DNA from: Phoebastria nigripes | Lineage: Eukaryota; Chordata; Aves; Procellariiformes; Diomedeidae | Assembly: GCA_035582835.1 (NCBI GenBank) | Contig: JAYKAV010002386.1 | Location: 372,696 to 436,695 of the forward strand | Direction: 5' to 3' | Length of the DNA stretch: 64,000 bases | Shown: positions 23,869 to 35,170 of the stretch, one piece after another | Layout: the number at the start of each line of letters is the position of its first letter | Numbering within the stretch: the stretch's first letter is position 1 | The notes under the pieces: generated by a model | The model's input: the letters and a program-made list of their open reading frames with translations, nothing else | The model's database searches: none | Told to the model about the DNA's origin: nothing | Made by a program: the position numbers and the translations under genes

Positions 23869-26100
23869 TTTTTTTTTTTTTTTTTAAAAAAAAGAGGGGT
23901 TTTGGTTGTTTTTGTTTTTTTTAGAAGAGGTTTGTCAGTCCCTGCAGAGTGGGGTGCTGAGAGGACTGTTACAAACTCAGGCCTGCGGAGCTGTCAGGCA
24001 CCCAGGCATCCCATTCAAGTCATGGGGAGCGGTGTGGTGTTGCTGGTGGGGCTGGGAGCATCCTGACTGGCTCCCCTTCCTGCCAGCAGCAAGGTGGCTC
24101 TGTGCAGCAGCTTTTTGGGGGGGGTGTCCCGCTCCCCACCCATCCCCAAGTGCAGAGCCGGGCTGAAGCCGCCTGGAGGGCTGTGGCGGAGGTGAAGGAA
24201 GAGGAGCAGGTTCCCAGGGTCTCCCCTCTGCCCGGGCAGGCCATGGCAGTGTAGAGCGGTGCATGGGGGACTGATGCCCTGCCCGCTCCCAGCCCTGCCC
24301 CACACACCCCCCCCTTTTCAGCAGGGCGATGCAAGAGAAGGGGTCGGTGGTGGGGGGCTGCAGNGGTGTGGAGCCTTCCTCTCCCCGTCCCGCTGCTGCA
24401 CTGGGGTAGGTACCACAAGCGGGTGTTTAAAGGGATTATTTTACACACTGTTACTACACAAGCTGGAACATGATTCACCCCATAATTAAAATGCCATAGT
24501 TAGGAGCTGTCTGCATACAAGCAGTGCCATTTTCCCACATGCAAAAGGCTCGTACTTCATCTTTGCAGGGAGATNACCCAGAAAGATGGATTTTAAACTG
24601 TCATGGAGAGAATTCTCTTTGCGGAGCATCATCTGTGAGCAAAGGTAATTTGTGCTCGAGGGCTGGCCCTGCCGGCAGCAGAGCTATACTGAGCCTCACG
24701 TCTTATACTGGAATTTTTTTTTTTTGCAATGATGGGTGGAGGAGGAAAAAGAGGAGAGTCTTGTTCCACACGGGACAGGAGTGATTCACAGCCCACCTTT
24801 GTTATTGCTGTGACTTAGCGTTTGCCTTGCCCGGGAGGTATGTCACGCTGCAGACATGAAGTGAAGTTACTGTATCACAGAGCTTCAGATCAAATGGGAA
24901 GGGAAGGAAGCTGGGGGTTGGCAGGGAGAAGGTCGTATTTCATGGGGTTGCAAATGTGAGACCATGACCAGCAAGCGCACCAGTGTCACACCCAAAATCT
25001 GCAGATCCAACATGAACCCTCTCTTCCTTTTGCGAAACTTGTCTGTGGAAGAGAAGTGGTGTTTGATGAAGTGGCTCTGATTTTGAATGAGAGTGAGGGA
25101 GAGTTTATTTTATGGATAAATTTAAAAATTGTCCAATATCAAAGTCTCTTGAGTGGAATGGGTGTATTGCTCATTTTGATGAGCTTTCATGAGAATAAGC
25201 CTTTGGTCTGTTGCTGTTGGTGTAGTTAGCCGTCGTTACGGATCTCAAACTTGATACGGCACAGGGTGGGGTGACTTGTTCATGTCCCTTCTACTGGCAG
25301 AACTAGTATTCCTGGGCTGGCTAGCCACTGTTTTGGTGGTAAGCCATATGAAGAAAAAGTTTTGAATATGTTTTGATTTTGGCTTCTTTGGCTTTTTTTG
25401 CTTNTATCAGAAAAAGCTCTGCGGAGTTTGGTGGTGACTGAGGTAGGGTGGCCGTGAGCGTGGGGGACCTCTGGTGATGGGGAGGTAGTTGAGGACCAGC
25501 TCACATCTTGGGTCCAAGGAAGCCCTGGTGCCCTNGCAGCAGCGGGGTACCCATGCTGGGGCCATGCGCTGCCATGGGCTGAGCCCAACCTGCACGTCAG
25601 CCTGCGGGTTAGAGTGCAGCAGGTTTGGGTAGGAGCGAGCCTACTAAAACCCTGTATNGTGCAGCTGTTGTAGCATGAATGCCTGGCTGGGCACGCAGCT
25701 GCTCCCACCATCTGGGCTCGTCTCCTGGTTTGTAGTTAGGAGGTTTCCCAAACCCTCCCTTGCCGGATCCTCTCCAGCTCTATGCGCTTCCTGGTGAGGA
25801 AGTAAATCTCTTGGTGAACTGGGGAGCAACCGAGCGGGATGGAGGGCTGCCAAAAAGCTGCATGAGTGCAGGCTGAGCCTAGCAGATGTGCTCGTGGCCC
25901 TTTGACCGTGTGGGGAAAAAGCCTGCTTNTCTATCAGAAGGAGCACATGGGCAGATATCATCTGCGGCTGCTGAGGCTGGTGTGCATGGGGGGTGCGGGA
26001 GGGGAGGATCTGGGGAGTCCAGGGCTGTGCTTCGGGACCTGGTGAATTGAAAGCCTTGTCTTCATAAGTAGCCTTCCTGGGGTGTTTTTCGAGTTTCTCA
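23869..26100. other. GC-rich intronic patch after the gap
   Basis: 23940-24420 and 25420-26060 are GC-rich, with several frames of 76-152 codons on both strands that overlap and show no domains. C- and G-runs occur near 24109-24126 and 24305-24314. Isolated N calls are at 24364, 24575, 25404, 25536, 25659 and 25929. Nothing supports an exon. Confidence 0.45.
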
Positions 26101-27730
26101 TAAAAACACTCTTAAACAGACCAAATGAGTAGCTCTAAGCACTGGTGGAAGCCAGAGCTGTGTACAGTAAAACCTTTCCCAAACACAAGATAAAAAAATA
26201 AATAAGCAGAGCACCTACCAGAGCCGCCATGTGCTGGCAGTGTGGGGAGGTGTAATACAGCCCTGCCTGTGCAGCCTGTCTGTCTGCCATCTCTGTGCCA
26301 CAGGCAGACGGACAATGAACCTCCATCCCTGAAGCGTAGNGGTTCTTCTGTCATCGTACAGGCCATCTGTGAGAGACTGTACTGGCACTCGGATAAGTCT
26401 TGAATATTTACATTTTGTGGGAGAGGGTGGTTTGGTTTATTTTTCCCCCTAATGTGTCTATCAAAGGGATTGCTCTTTTATATGATGTTTCCACAAGTGG
26501 AAATTTCAGCAGACCCTCTTCTGGTCACTGATGGCTCCAGCTGTCCCCCAGCAGTTTTCTTCAAGGGATGGCGTGCTGGGGAGGTGACAGGAAATCTGTT
26601 GCTACGGGACATTAGCAGGGTGGGATTTGTGCCAGGGCCACAGGAGGGTCCCGAAACTCACTTAACACCAGGTGCTTTCCCTCATCAAGATAAATGAGAT
26701 AGATAGTTTTCCTAGCTCTATTTTTTTGCAAATAAGGACCTCATTATTATCCTTGAGTGGCTGTGGGTATGTATTTGTGCGTGTGTGGTTTGCAGACCAT
26801 CTGCCAGCATGGCTGGTTTCATGGCTACTAGGACCAGTTTTTAGGCAGGCTTTTCTGATCTGAGGTTCAGGTCCTAAACTAATGTAGGCATGTAACCCCC
26901 CCAGTGCCTAAAATGGGAACTTGGTGCCTGAAATATCTGGGTGGAAACTGAGCTGCAGGTTGGGGGGCACTGGGGAAGCCTCTGGGGAGTCACAGGGAAT
27001 GATGAACAGAGTCAAATGGCAGGTCCCTTTGGATAAGGGATAGGGTTGGGCTTGAGTAGATGGTTGTGGGCTCATCCAAGACTGCCTGCGCGATCTTTGG
27101 CTCAAATGCCAAGATTTGTCCCATTTAAGTTCGGGCATCTGACCAAAGCTTTGGAAGGAGGAAGCAAATTTCCCACCACCGGCTCTGCGAGAAGCTGCGA
27201 GGACTCCAGGTCTCTTCCCCTGGGTTTCAGGGAGAAGAGCGTGTGGAAAACAAGCATGCTCTTCCAGCTGTTGTCCTGCTAGGGACTCAGCTGAAGATGC
27301 TCAGAAGAAGATACTCTGCAGGAGAGCTGGGGCTGTGGTGGAGCTGGTGCCTTGGGGCTTTGCCCACGGGTGGGAGAGGGGTTGTGGTGGATGTGTTTTC
27401 GGTTAGCCCGTGCTCCCTGGGGGCTCGGGAGGAAGACAGAAGCCTGAGCCTGACAGAGGGAGGAGGAGCAATTATTGGAAGTACAGTTAATCTTTCTTTA
27501 ATTAGAAGACATGCTAAATTAAAAGGCCCAGGAGTGATCCCACAGATGTCGGCTTAGTGAGAGATAATAATTGGTGGGAGAATCTAATGTTTTGCTAAGC
27601 TTCCTATCTGCGTTTGGTAGCATTGTTACGCTTTTATGTACTTTGTTTAAACNGAGAAAAACTTGACCCAAATAGAAAGCTCAAGCTTTGTGTTCTGTCT
27701 TCTTCAGGACTGGCATTGAACAGGTTTACT
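26101..27730. other. Intronic sequence without recognised features
   Basis: Mixed composition. A 104-codon plus frame at 27243-27557 and an 84-codon minus frame at 26112-26366 have no recognisable features. Isolated N calls are at 26340 and 27653. Confidence 0.5.
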
Positions 27731-27734
27731 TAAA

Positions 27735-27855
27735 CAATAATGATAAAGATGATGATAATAATAATAATCTATTGTCTATAATCTCAGAGAAAATAGAAAA
27801 CCTTTGGAGAAAATAGAAGATATTTTCTTGGAGAAAATAGAAACCTTTGGAGAAC
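27735..27855 (+). repeat. (ATA/GAT)n followed by a degenerate 19-24-bp tandem repeat
   Basis: AATAATGATAAAGATGATGA plus (TAA)n is followed by three copies of GAGAAAATAGAA starting at 27787, 27807 and 27831. The first and third copies are also followed by ACCTTTG. The units differ in length, so this is an imperfect minisatellite-like seed. Confidence 0.8.
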
Positions 27856-28870
27856 AAATCTCTTTCTGATGGCAACTGTGGACTTAAACTTTGCATGGCA
27901 GCACCTGCAGGTAAACTTCCAGGAGGATAAATTTGAGCCGTGGGAGGCAGGACATTGTTTGCACAGAGCAGCCAGCGCCTCGCTTTGGGCTTCAGGCGGC
28001 AGAGGTGCCCCGGCTCTTCTCAGCGGCAGGCAGGAAAATCTGCTGTGTCCTTTTCGAAGTACGGCAGGAAGTTTTTCTCATTTTATTCCAGGGTATTTTA
28101 AAAAATTCCTCTCCTGCTTTGGGGGTGGGGGTTGTCTGTTAAACCCAGGCTTTGTCAAATCCTCTTTCGATTCTGCGAGGGTGACCTGCTGCTGCAGTCC
28201 CTGTCCGAGTGCCCTCCACATCCCTCGCTGCAGGACCCCAGCATGGCTCTGAGCTTATCCGAGTGCGGCAGGGGGCATCCCGTGTGAGCACACAGCAAAA
28301 GCCAAGCATCAGATCCTGGCGTGGGGACTTGCCTTTCATATATAAAATTTAAACCACCAATTTTTTCAGTGTGGCAAAGGATCTGTACTTTCCTTACAGC
28401 TAGTAGGAAACACCAGCTCTTGCTTTATGGGACCTCAGTGTTGGTGAGGCTGCGCCTTAAGCAGAAGGAAGTCCTCTTTCATGGAGGAAGTCTCTGGACT
28501 TTTATGGAAGAGTCTCTCTGACTATCCTTCCAGTAAATAGGAGAAACACTTCCACTTCTATTGAGGGAGGAGCACAAGGGCGGGGCAGATGATGGTGTTC
28601 GTGCCTGAGGATCACTCGGGGTGCTGGATACGTGACAGCTGGTGATGCCTTCAGCCTGGGTATTCTGCAGAAATAAAGCTTGTGGCACATGAGAAGGAAG
28701 CTTGTGGATTTTCATGGGCCTTTCGATTTTGACTTGAAAGCACTTTCTATTACAGTCTGAACCTGAGCAATGGCATTAGAACAAGTAAAGATAATCATGG
28801 CAATTTTATTGATGTAGACATAGTTACAAGGAAATAAAGACTGTTCTTTTGAAACCAGCTTTCCGATATA

Positions 28871-28985
28871 GTAACACAGTCAACCCAGTGCTTTTCCGAC
28901 TTAAACCAATTTTATACTAATGTTTACATCAACTGTGGTGGAATTATTCCCAGTTTACATCGGTAAGTGAGAGGAAAATCAATCG
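28871..28985 (+). repeat. Possible old amniote dispersed repeat
   Basis: ACTTAAACCAATTTTATACT and GGAATTATTCCCAGTTTACA then TCGGTAAGTGAGAGG resemble a motif frequent in sauropsid DNA ('...ggaattactcccagatttacaccggtgtaagtgagag...'). The family name is not certain, and the match was judged by eye. Confidence 0.4.
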
Positions 28986-29260
28986 CAGCGTATCGACCTC
29001 GAAACGCAGCAATTAGTTGCTGCGCGGAGCTGGGTGCAGCAAAGAGCCGCTCTCCGTGTCCCACAGGGCTTGCATGGCTCTCCTCCTTCCCCCTGCTCCC
29101 CGCAGCGGCCAGGGACGCCTGTGGTTTAACTGCTCAAACAGTCAGCAAAGCTTTCCTGCCCCTTCAGATGAGTTTTTTTTGAAAGATCCTGACTCTGGAG
29201 CCCTTTCGGCAGTCAGCACCGTGGCAGAGGAAGGGCAGGCTCTGCTTTCACAGGCATGAA

Positions 29261-29286
29261 AGGTCCCACGGCCAGGTCCCACGGCC
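29261..29286 (+). repeat. Perfect 13-bp tandem duplication
   Basis: AGGTCCCACGGCC occurs twice with no spacer. It contains an intact CpG in both copies, which suggests recent origin. Confidence 0.9.
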
Positions 29287-30348
29287 CAGGGAGAAGGACA
29301 GTCTGGGAGATGCTGTCGGCATCGTCTGTTCGCCATGCAGAACTGCTGGCCCAGAAATGAAGCNGGATGCTCGGAGGCACAGCCCCTGGGAGGAGAGTCC
29401 CGGGGGAGCCTAGAGCCAGGGCTGGAGGGCAGCGGGTGGGGCCGGGCTGGTCCCGNGGCTGCTACAGAGTGGCACTGGAAAACTGGGAGGCTCCCAGGGC
29501 CTCGTTCCGACCTCAGAAACACCACCCCATTGTGCAGCTCTGACCAGCATACGCACATCCCTTGCCTTCCCCCCACTCCCACCTCTTTTTTTTTATTTTT
29601 CCCAGAGAGAGGGAGAATATCTGACAGTTTTGGGAGGGTTTTTTAGAGTTGCTTTGAATCTCACTCAAGTGTGAAGTGAAACCTGAGGTTGTACCCGATG
29701 TTACATAAATAGTTAACCCTTTTTTCATGTGCCTGTTTCTGTGTGGGGCGTATCTTCAAGTTGCAGGAGGGTGCTTTTTCTCTCCACGTTATGGTCTGGC
29801 TCAGATGTAGGATTAGATACAAGTAAAAAGAGACCAAGACATCGATTCAGCCACACGCTTGCATTTAATCCTGTGCCTCCCCTTAACAACAACAATAATA
29901 CTTGTAGTGTGACTATAATCAGTATATACTGTCTGAAATTTAAGTGGGTGCTTTTGTGCTTGGCCGAATCGGTGCTCAATTTTACATGTATGTAGTGGAA
30001 GGGGAGAGGAGTGCTGGCTGAAGAGCAAATATTACAGATGCTCTCTTATCTCATCGAGACCTTTACATCCGCGTGCTCGCACCGACTTGGGTACACCTGC
30101 CTTACACCCATGCGGCCAGGTGGCTCCTTCTGCAGCTCTGACAGCAGCACACCATCCTGCTGAGGGTCAGGGGGTAATTTCAGGATGCTCTGCTGGGTGG
30201 TGGGAATCACACGCCTCACCGAGGTGGTTGCCCATTCCCCGAGGGCACCTTCTGTGCTTGCAGAGTTGGTTTGCTTTTGCATTGGCACATGCTGCGGTGA
30301 TGGATCTGAGGTGCGGAGCAGAAGTGTTCTGGCAAATGAATGGCAGCT

Positions 30349-30372
30349 TTTTTTTTTTTTTTTTTAAAAAAA
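30349..30372. repeat. T17A7 tract
   Basis: A run of 17 T passes directly into 7 A, the same architecture as the T17A8 tract bordering the assembly gap at 23869-23893. Confidence 0.92.
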
Positions 30373-33300
30373 GCCTTCAAGAACAACTGTTATCGTTAAC
30401 TGTACAGCCTCTAGAACAAGAGCTGCATTCACCTTGTGTTTATAGCAAAGGCTGCTCTGCTCTCTGGAAGGTATGTGTTCCCTTTTCATTTCAAACGCAA
30501 GGAAGTCCTTTTCTGTGTGTCAGTTGAGAAAGAAAACCACAGAAGTTTCCTCTTCTTTCAATGCGCTCTGCCCAAAACATGCTTTCAGGAAATACTTGTT
30601 CCTGCCTTAGAAAGGAGGGTGCTGGAAGCTCTGCAGTTCATAGCCGTGGTGCAAAAAGCATGACNCTAGATAGTTTCGCAAGCTGCTCTAATGTAACAAT
30701 CAGTAGTCCTAAAATGAAGGAAGATAGGAGGCTAAATAATGTCTAACAGCTGTTAATAGTAATTTAAAGATGACATGCCAATAAGCAAATTTTTCTCTAA
30801 AAAACCTTATGAAAATATTGTTCATCCTGCTACTTTTAGGAATGCCAGCCTGTAACCTGTGGGTCCTTCGTACAGCCTTGTTGTATCGATTTAAAACATT
30901 TGTTACCTAGTTAAAAACGTTCATGTTCATAGCTTTTTCTCTCGTGCTCTTCCCTGGGAGAAGAATGCAGGTTTTCTGCTGAGTAAAACAATCTTTTCAG
31001 GTTTTCATGTGTTTAGGGAGGCGGCTACTGGCCTGGCTTTCAGCAGCAGCACTGAAGAAAAGAATTAATGGGTAAATTCATCTATTTTCTCTAGGGGGCA
31101 AAGGCCGTTTATCTGACTTTTGACTAGAGCACCGACTCTCTGTCAATTTTATTTTAAAGTCTTTCAGCATTTCGCATTCAGTGAAAAGTCCAGTGTTAAA
31201 TGACAGAAACCCGACATCTCCTTTTCCACTCAGCTATATGATTCAACTGATTGTTTGTATAAGTTTTGTGCAAATGTCAACGTTACGAATTGATGGTGCT
31301 TGGCTTGTCCGTGACTGATGATGATTGATGTGTTTTGGCATGCCGTATTTGTTCATAATTCAAGAACTTGCCTTTCTGCCAGGGTTCATATGTGGCCGCA
31401 GTTTACAGCTGTGTAAATCAAGGCAGCACTTGAGCAGTCACTGTCCCCGCTGACCTGAGACTCTTTTTGTTAAAGATGAGTTAAGATTGTCTCATCTCAT
31501 TTTCAGATGTGATGTTTGCATCGCCGTGGGGCAGCGAAAAGGTGCTGGTGGTGGAGACGTGGTTTGTGATTGCTAACCTCCTTGCATTTGACTTTGTACC
31601 CAGCCCAAGCTGGCAGAGCAGTTGAAGCTGGGGTTGGACACGGATGCGAATAGACAGCATGCTGCCGGCCTCGGCTTTCAGACACACAGATCTGCAGCAT
31701 GTTTTATACATAGGCTGTACACAAGGAGGCTTGGCAGTGAAAGAAATAAATGTTTCAGCATTGCAGAGCCCATTTTTGCTCTCATTCTCATTGCAGGTTC
31801 TATGCTGATGGTAAGCTCTGGTTTTAGCAGGGCTTTCTTGCTTTTGACCCAACTAGTGACCTTCAAAGTGCCCTAATTCACACAGTACAATCTCTGGATA
31901 ATATTCTAGCCAAATTACTCATCACGGCGGTACGGTCCCCAAAAGGCTTTAAATGATGCATTAAGCAATGCAGCAGCATCTGCCACATGTGGTTCCTCCT
32001 CTTGGGGATGTTTGTACGCAGGCAGCTCTTTGCTTTGCTCTGTGCTTTGGAAGGACAGGGATGCGTGTGTGCATGTGAGCGAGAGAGAGAAGCACACGTT
32101 GCTTGTGTTTGCATGGATGGTGGTAAAGAGGTGTACCTGGCGTGAGAGTTGCAGCGCTGACCCGGCAAAGCCTTTAAGCTTGTAAGGTGCGAATAGTATT
32201 GGAGGGTTCAAGGAGGCACCTTGAGCATCTTCCTGGACGAGAGCCCGATTACTCAGCACCTTTCAGGTCTGAACCCCAGGAGTGGAGGTGAGGAGATCTG
32301 TGGGTGCTGAAAGCAGTGGAGGTGAAGCAGCATTTCTCGTGTAGCCTCTAGCAAGCAGTAAACACGGCGAAGGGTCGGCGGACATTCGTGTCTCATTAGC
32401 AAGGGCTCTGTCCTGTAGATGTTTAATGCTGCAGGCAGCTCCGCTGGAGCCTGTCGGGCTGCTCGTTGGATGGGACCAGCACAGGAGGAGCCTGCAGTGG
32501 AGGGGGAGTGCAGCCCCTGTGCCCCCCGTGCCTCCCCGCTCGCCCGTGCAACCGGTCATACAGCACGGTCCTGCAGCACCGCAACCTGGCTCCCACATCT
32601 GGTGTGTGGCAGAACTGGGAAGGGGAGAGTAAAGCCACTGAGACCATCCCAGCCAGGGCGAGCTTTTGCTCCNGTGACACACAGGAGCGTTGCTGTGACA
32701 GCGGTGGTGTGCATTACCCTCCAGGTTCACTGTTGAGGCGGCGGGGTGACCTCCCTGTCACGTTGTGAAGGCTGAACTAATATTGCTGCTGACTGCGTGG
32801 AGGGCTGCGCAATGCCCGGGGGGATGCNAGCACTTGTGCTGTGCTGCACAGTGTAACAGCTACGTGTGTGTGCAGTCAACTCTGTGTAAATACATAGGCT
32901 TGTGTGCAAACACCTCTTTAAGCACTGTTATGCTTAATTGGCAAGGAGGTTAATAGCACTGAAGGTGCTTGGCCTGAAAGGAAGGAAGGTGCAGTGTTCT
33001 GTACATTGGTAAATTNATGCAAAAATTACTGCAGAATTTAAATATGTCCTTAGTGACAAAGATGTATTTGTGAAAAGGAAGATTTGCCTTAGCAAATTCA
33101 CACCTGGAGCACAGGTGAGTTTTACTTGAACCATCAGCATTTGGAATGCTGGGGTAAGCTGTTGTGGTTTTGCCTTGTACCTGGGGAATAATACTGAAAA
33201 TAGCCCATCTACCAATTGAACCTAGGTGCTATTGTGACTATCACTGATTTTATTCTATTATTATCCAAAAGGTCCTGCTGCTGCTGGCTGCGTTATAGTA

Positions 33301-34327
33301 GACACGTTTGTTTGGGGGTTTTTTGCCTTGGGAAAGACTAGTTCCTTTCTCTGCAAGCCCCAGATGAGGGCCAGGAGAAGATGATTGGAGGTTCACACAG
33401 ATGGCTCGTCCAGGACCCCTTGAGGAGTTTGTAGAAGTGGACCCCAGTCTTCCCCATTTCAGTCTAGTGCCTGAATACCAAGACAGACTTTGTTAATGAC
33501 AAAGCAAAACAGTATGACTCAGGGAAAAGGATGACATCTCTAACACTGACAGATGCAATGTAGTGGTTGTTGGTATCCAGGGCTTGGTATTTCTTTGAGT
33601 ATAAAGAACCTGAGTGGGTTTGTTGCTGAGATTAACACCTCCAAATCAACCTGGTGTACAGCAGGAAAAAATACACAGATTGCCAATTATTCCAGAATGG
33701 AGGCAATATTTCAAATCCTATTTGGTTTTGGAACAGTATCCAAATAATTAGTGGAGTGTTTCTGGGTCTCTGCATCCCTCCTGGAGAGTGATGAATAGCG
33801 AAACAACCCTCTGTCAAGGTTCAAGGTGGTACAAACCTCTGCATCAGTAGGTTTGGCTGGCAGAAACCTCAGTTCAGCCCGTTGTCTCTCCAGTAGCTGC
33901 AGTTCCAGCAGCGGTGGATACCAGAGAGACCTGTGGGAGATGCTGTGATGCAGAAATGGCTAGNGGAGAGGGGGCAAATAAGAGATATATTTCTTCTTTT
34001 TTAGCTAAGGGAGAGGGAAATACTTTTACAAGGTTATGCCACTTTCCTCAATATTTGAGTTTCAAAAATCATTACTCTCTTGGAAGAAAACTCAAGGTAG
34101 CTCCGTCAAGAGCTGGGAAATTAGGACACCAAAGGAAAATTTTAACTCTCTATAGTTATTTAACTCTCTGTATATACACTTCTAGATAAAGTGTAATTCT
34201 TCATGCAAGGACCATCAGGACGACCTGTTTCCCTCCTTTATCTTGGTGGGGCGGCTTCCTTGAGTGCAGGTGACATTACTGCTGAACTGCCTTCTCAGTA
34301 TATGTTCCTTTGTATTATCCTAATATT
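30373..34327. other. Intronic sequence, GC-rich patch at 32.2-32.8 kb
   Basis: 32230-32840 is GC-rich and yields five or more mutually overlapping frames of 60-155 codons on both strands, which is typical of stop-poor GC-rich DNA. 31480-31870 has overlapping frames on both strands and moderate complexity. Isolated N calls are at 30665, 32673, 32828, 33016 and 33964. No repeat was recognised. Confidence 0.5.
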
Positions 34328-34370
34328 GGAAAAAAAAGAAAAAAGAAAAAAACGAAGACGATGACGAAAA
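34328..34370 (+). repeat. Purine-rich A/G tract
   Basis: Interrupted A runs separated by single G pass into GAAGACGATGACGAAAA. It is low complexity. Confidence 0.85.
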
Positions 34371-34849
34371 ATGCCGGCTAACCCAGTCACAGTTAATGCA
34401 CCGCCATGGAATTTGTGTCAACAAACTGAGTGATTCTGAGGTTACGTTGTAGTCCGTTGTGGAGATATTTAAAACCTCATCAGTGGCAATGCTGGGAGAA
34501 ATAAAGGGTTTAGAAAACAGAATATAGCTTCATTTGGCACGGAGTAGGTGTGAGCCATATGGAGTCCAGATGTTCCTGGTGCCTTCCGAAAAGGTAACAA
34601 ATCCAGAGTCACTGAAGGAGGAATTTCAGACTAAACAAATGAGAAAAATATGTGGCCGAACACAACAGAGCTTTTCAGCACAGCAGTCTCTCCTGCCTCT
34701 CTCACCTTCTCGCCATCGCCCCGTTTTGGTGCCTTTTGTGGGAATTTTTTAATTTAAAGTAGTGAAAACCATGTCTTGATAGGCAGAATAGTGTCTCAGT
34801 ATCTGTATGCAGTTTGAAGTTGACAAACAAGGCGAGGTGCTCCATTTTG

Positions 34850-34929
34850 AGGCATAATAAATAGAAAAATGTTTAATAGGTGGAAATAAATAGAATAAAT
34901 AGAAAATGCAAAACATTTAAAAAAAAATC
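34850..34929 (+). repeat. Degenerate (AAATAGA)n-like A-rich repeat
   Basis: The word AAATAGAA or ATAAATAG recurs about four times between 34856 and 34903, followed by an A9 run. It is imperfect and AT-rich. Confidence 0.7.
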
Positions 34930-34999
34930 CATAATTTTTCCGCTCCTTTCTTTCAGTATAGGCCTCAATATTTTCTCTTTAAATCCTCCGTGCTGAATT

Positions 35000-35170
35000 G
35001 TAACGTTTTATCAATAGTACATAATTTGCGTTTGCAGCACATTACCTCATTTGCATTTCACTTGTCAAGCAACTTCAATACAACGAGGTGGAGGCCCCAG
35101 CTCTGCAAACATCTATATGTATGAGTAACAGTTCAATTAAGCAAAGATACACGTATGCGTACGTTTGCAG
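35000..35170. promoter_or_regulatory. Candidate conserved non-coding element
   Basis: Contains GTACATAATTTGCGTTTGCA, CATTTGCATTTCACTTGTCA and CAGTTCAATTAAGCAAAG, which are POU/homeodomain-like words in complex, non-repeat sequence. Function and conservation are inferred only. Confidence 0.22.

Larger units (their letters stand above)
27856..30348. other. Intronic sequence, CpG-bearing patch at 28.98-29.12 kb
   Basis: No gene seen. 28980-29115 contains around a dozen CpGs in about 135 bases, but is short. 29260-29470 is GC-rich. Frames on both strands (up to 146 codons) overlap each other. Confidence 0.45.
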
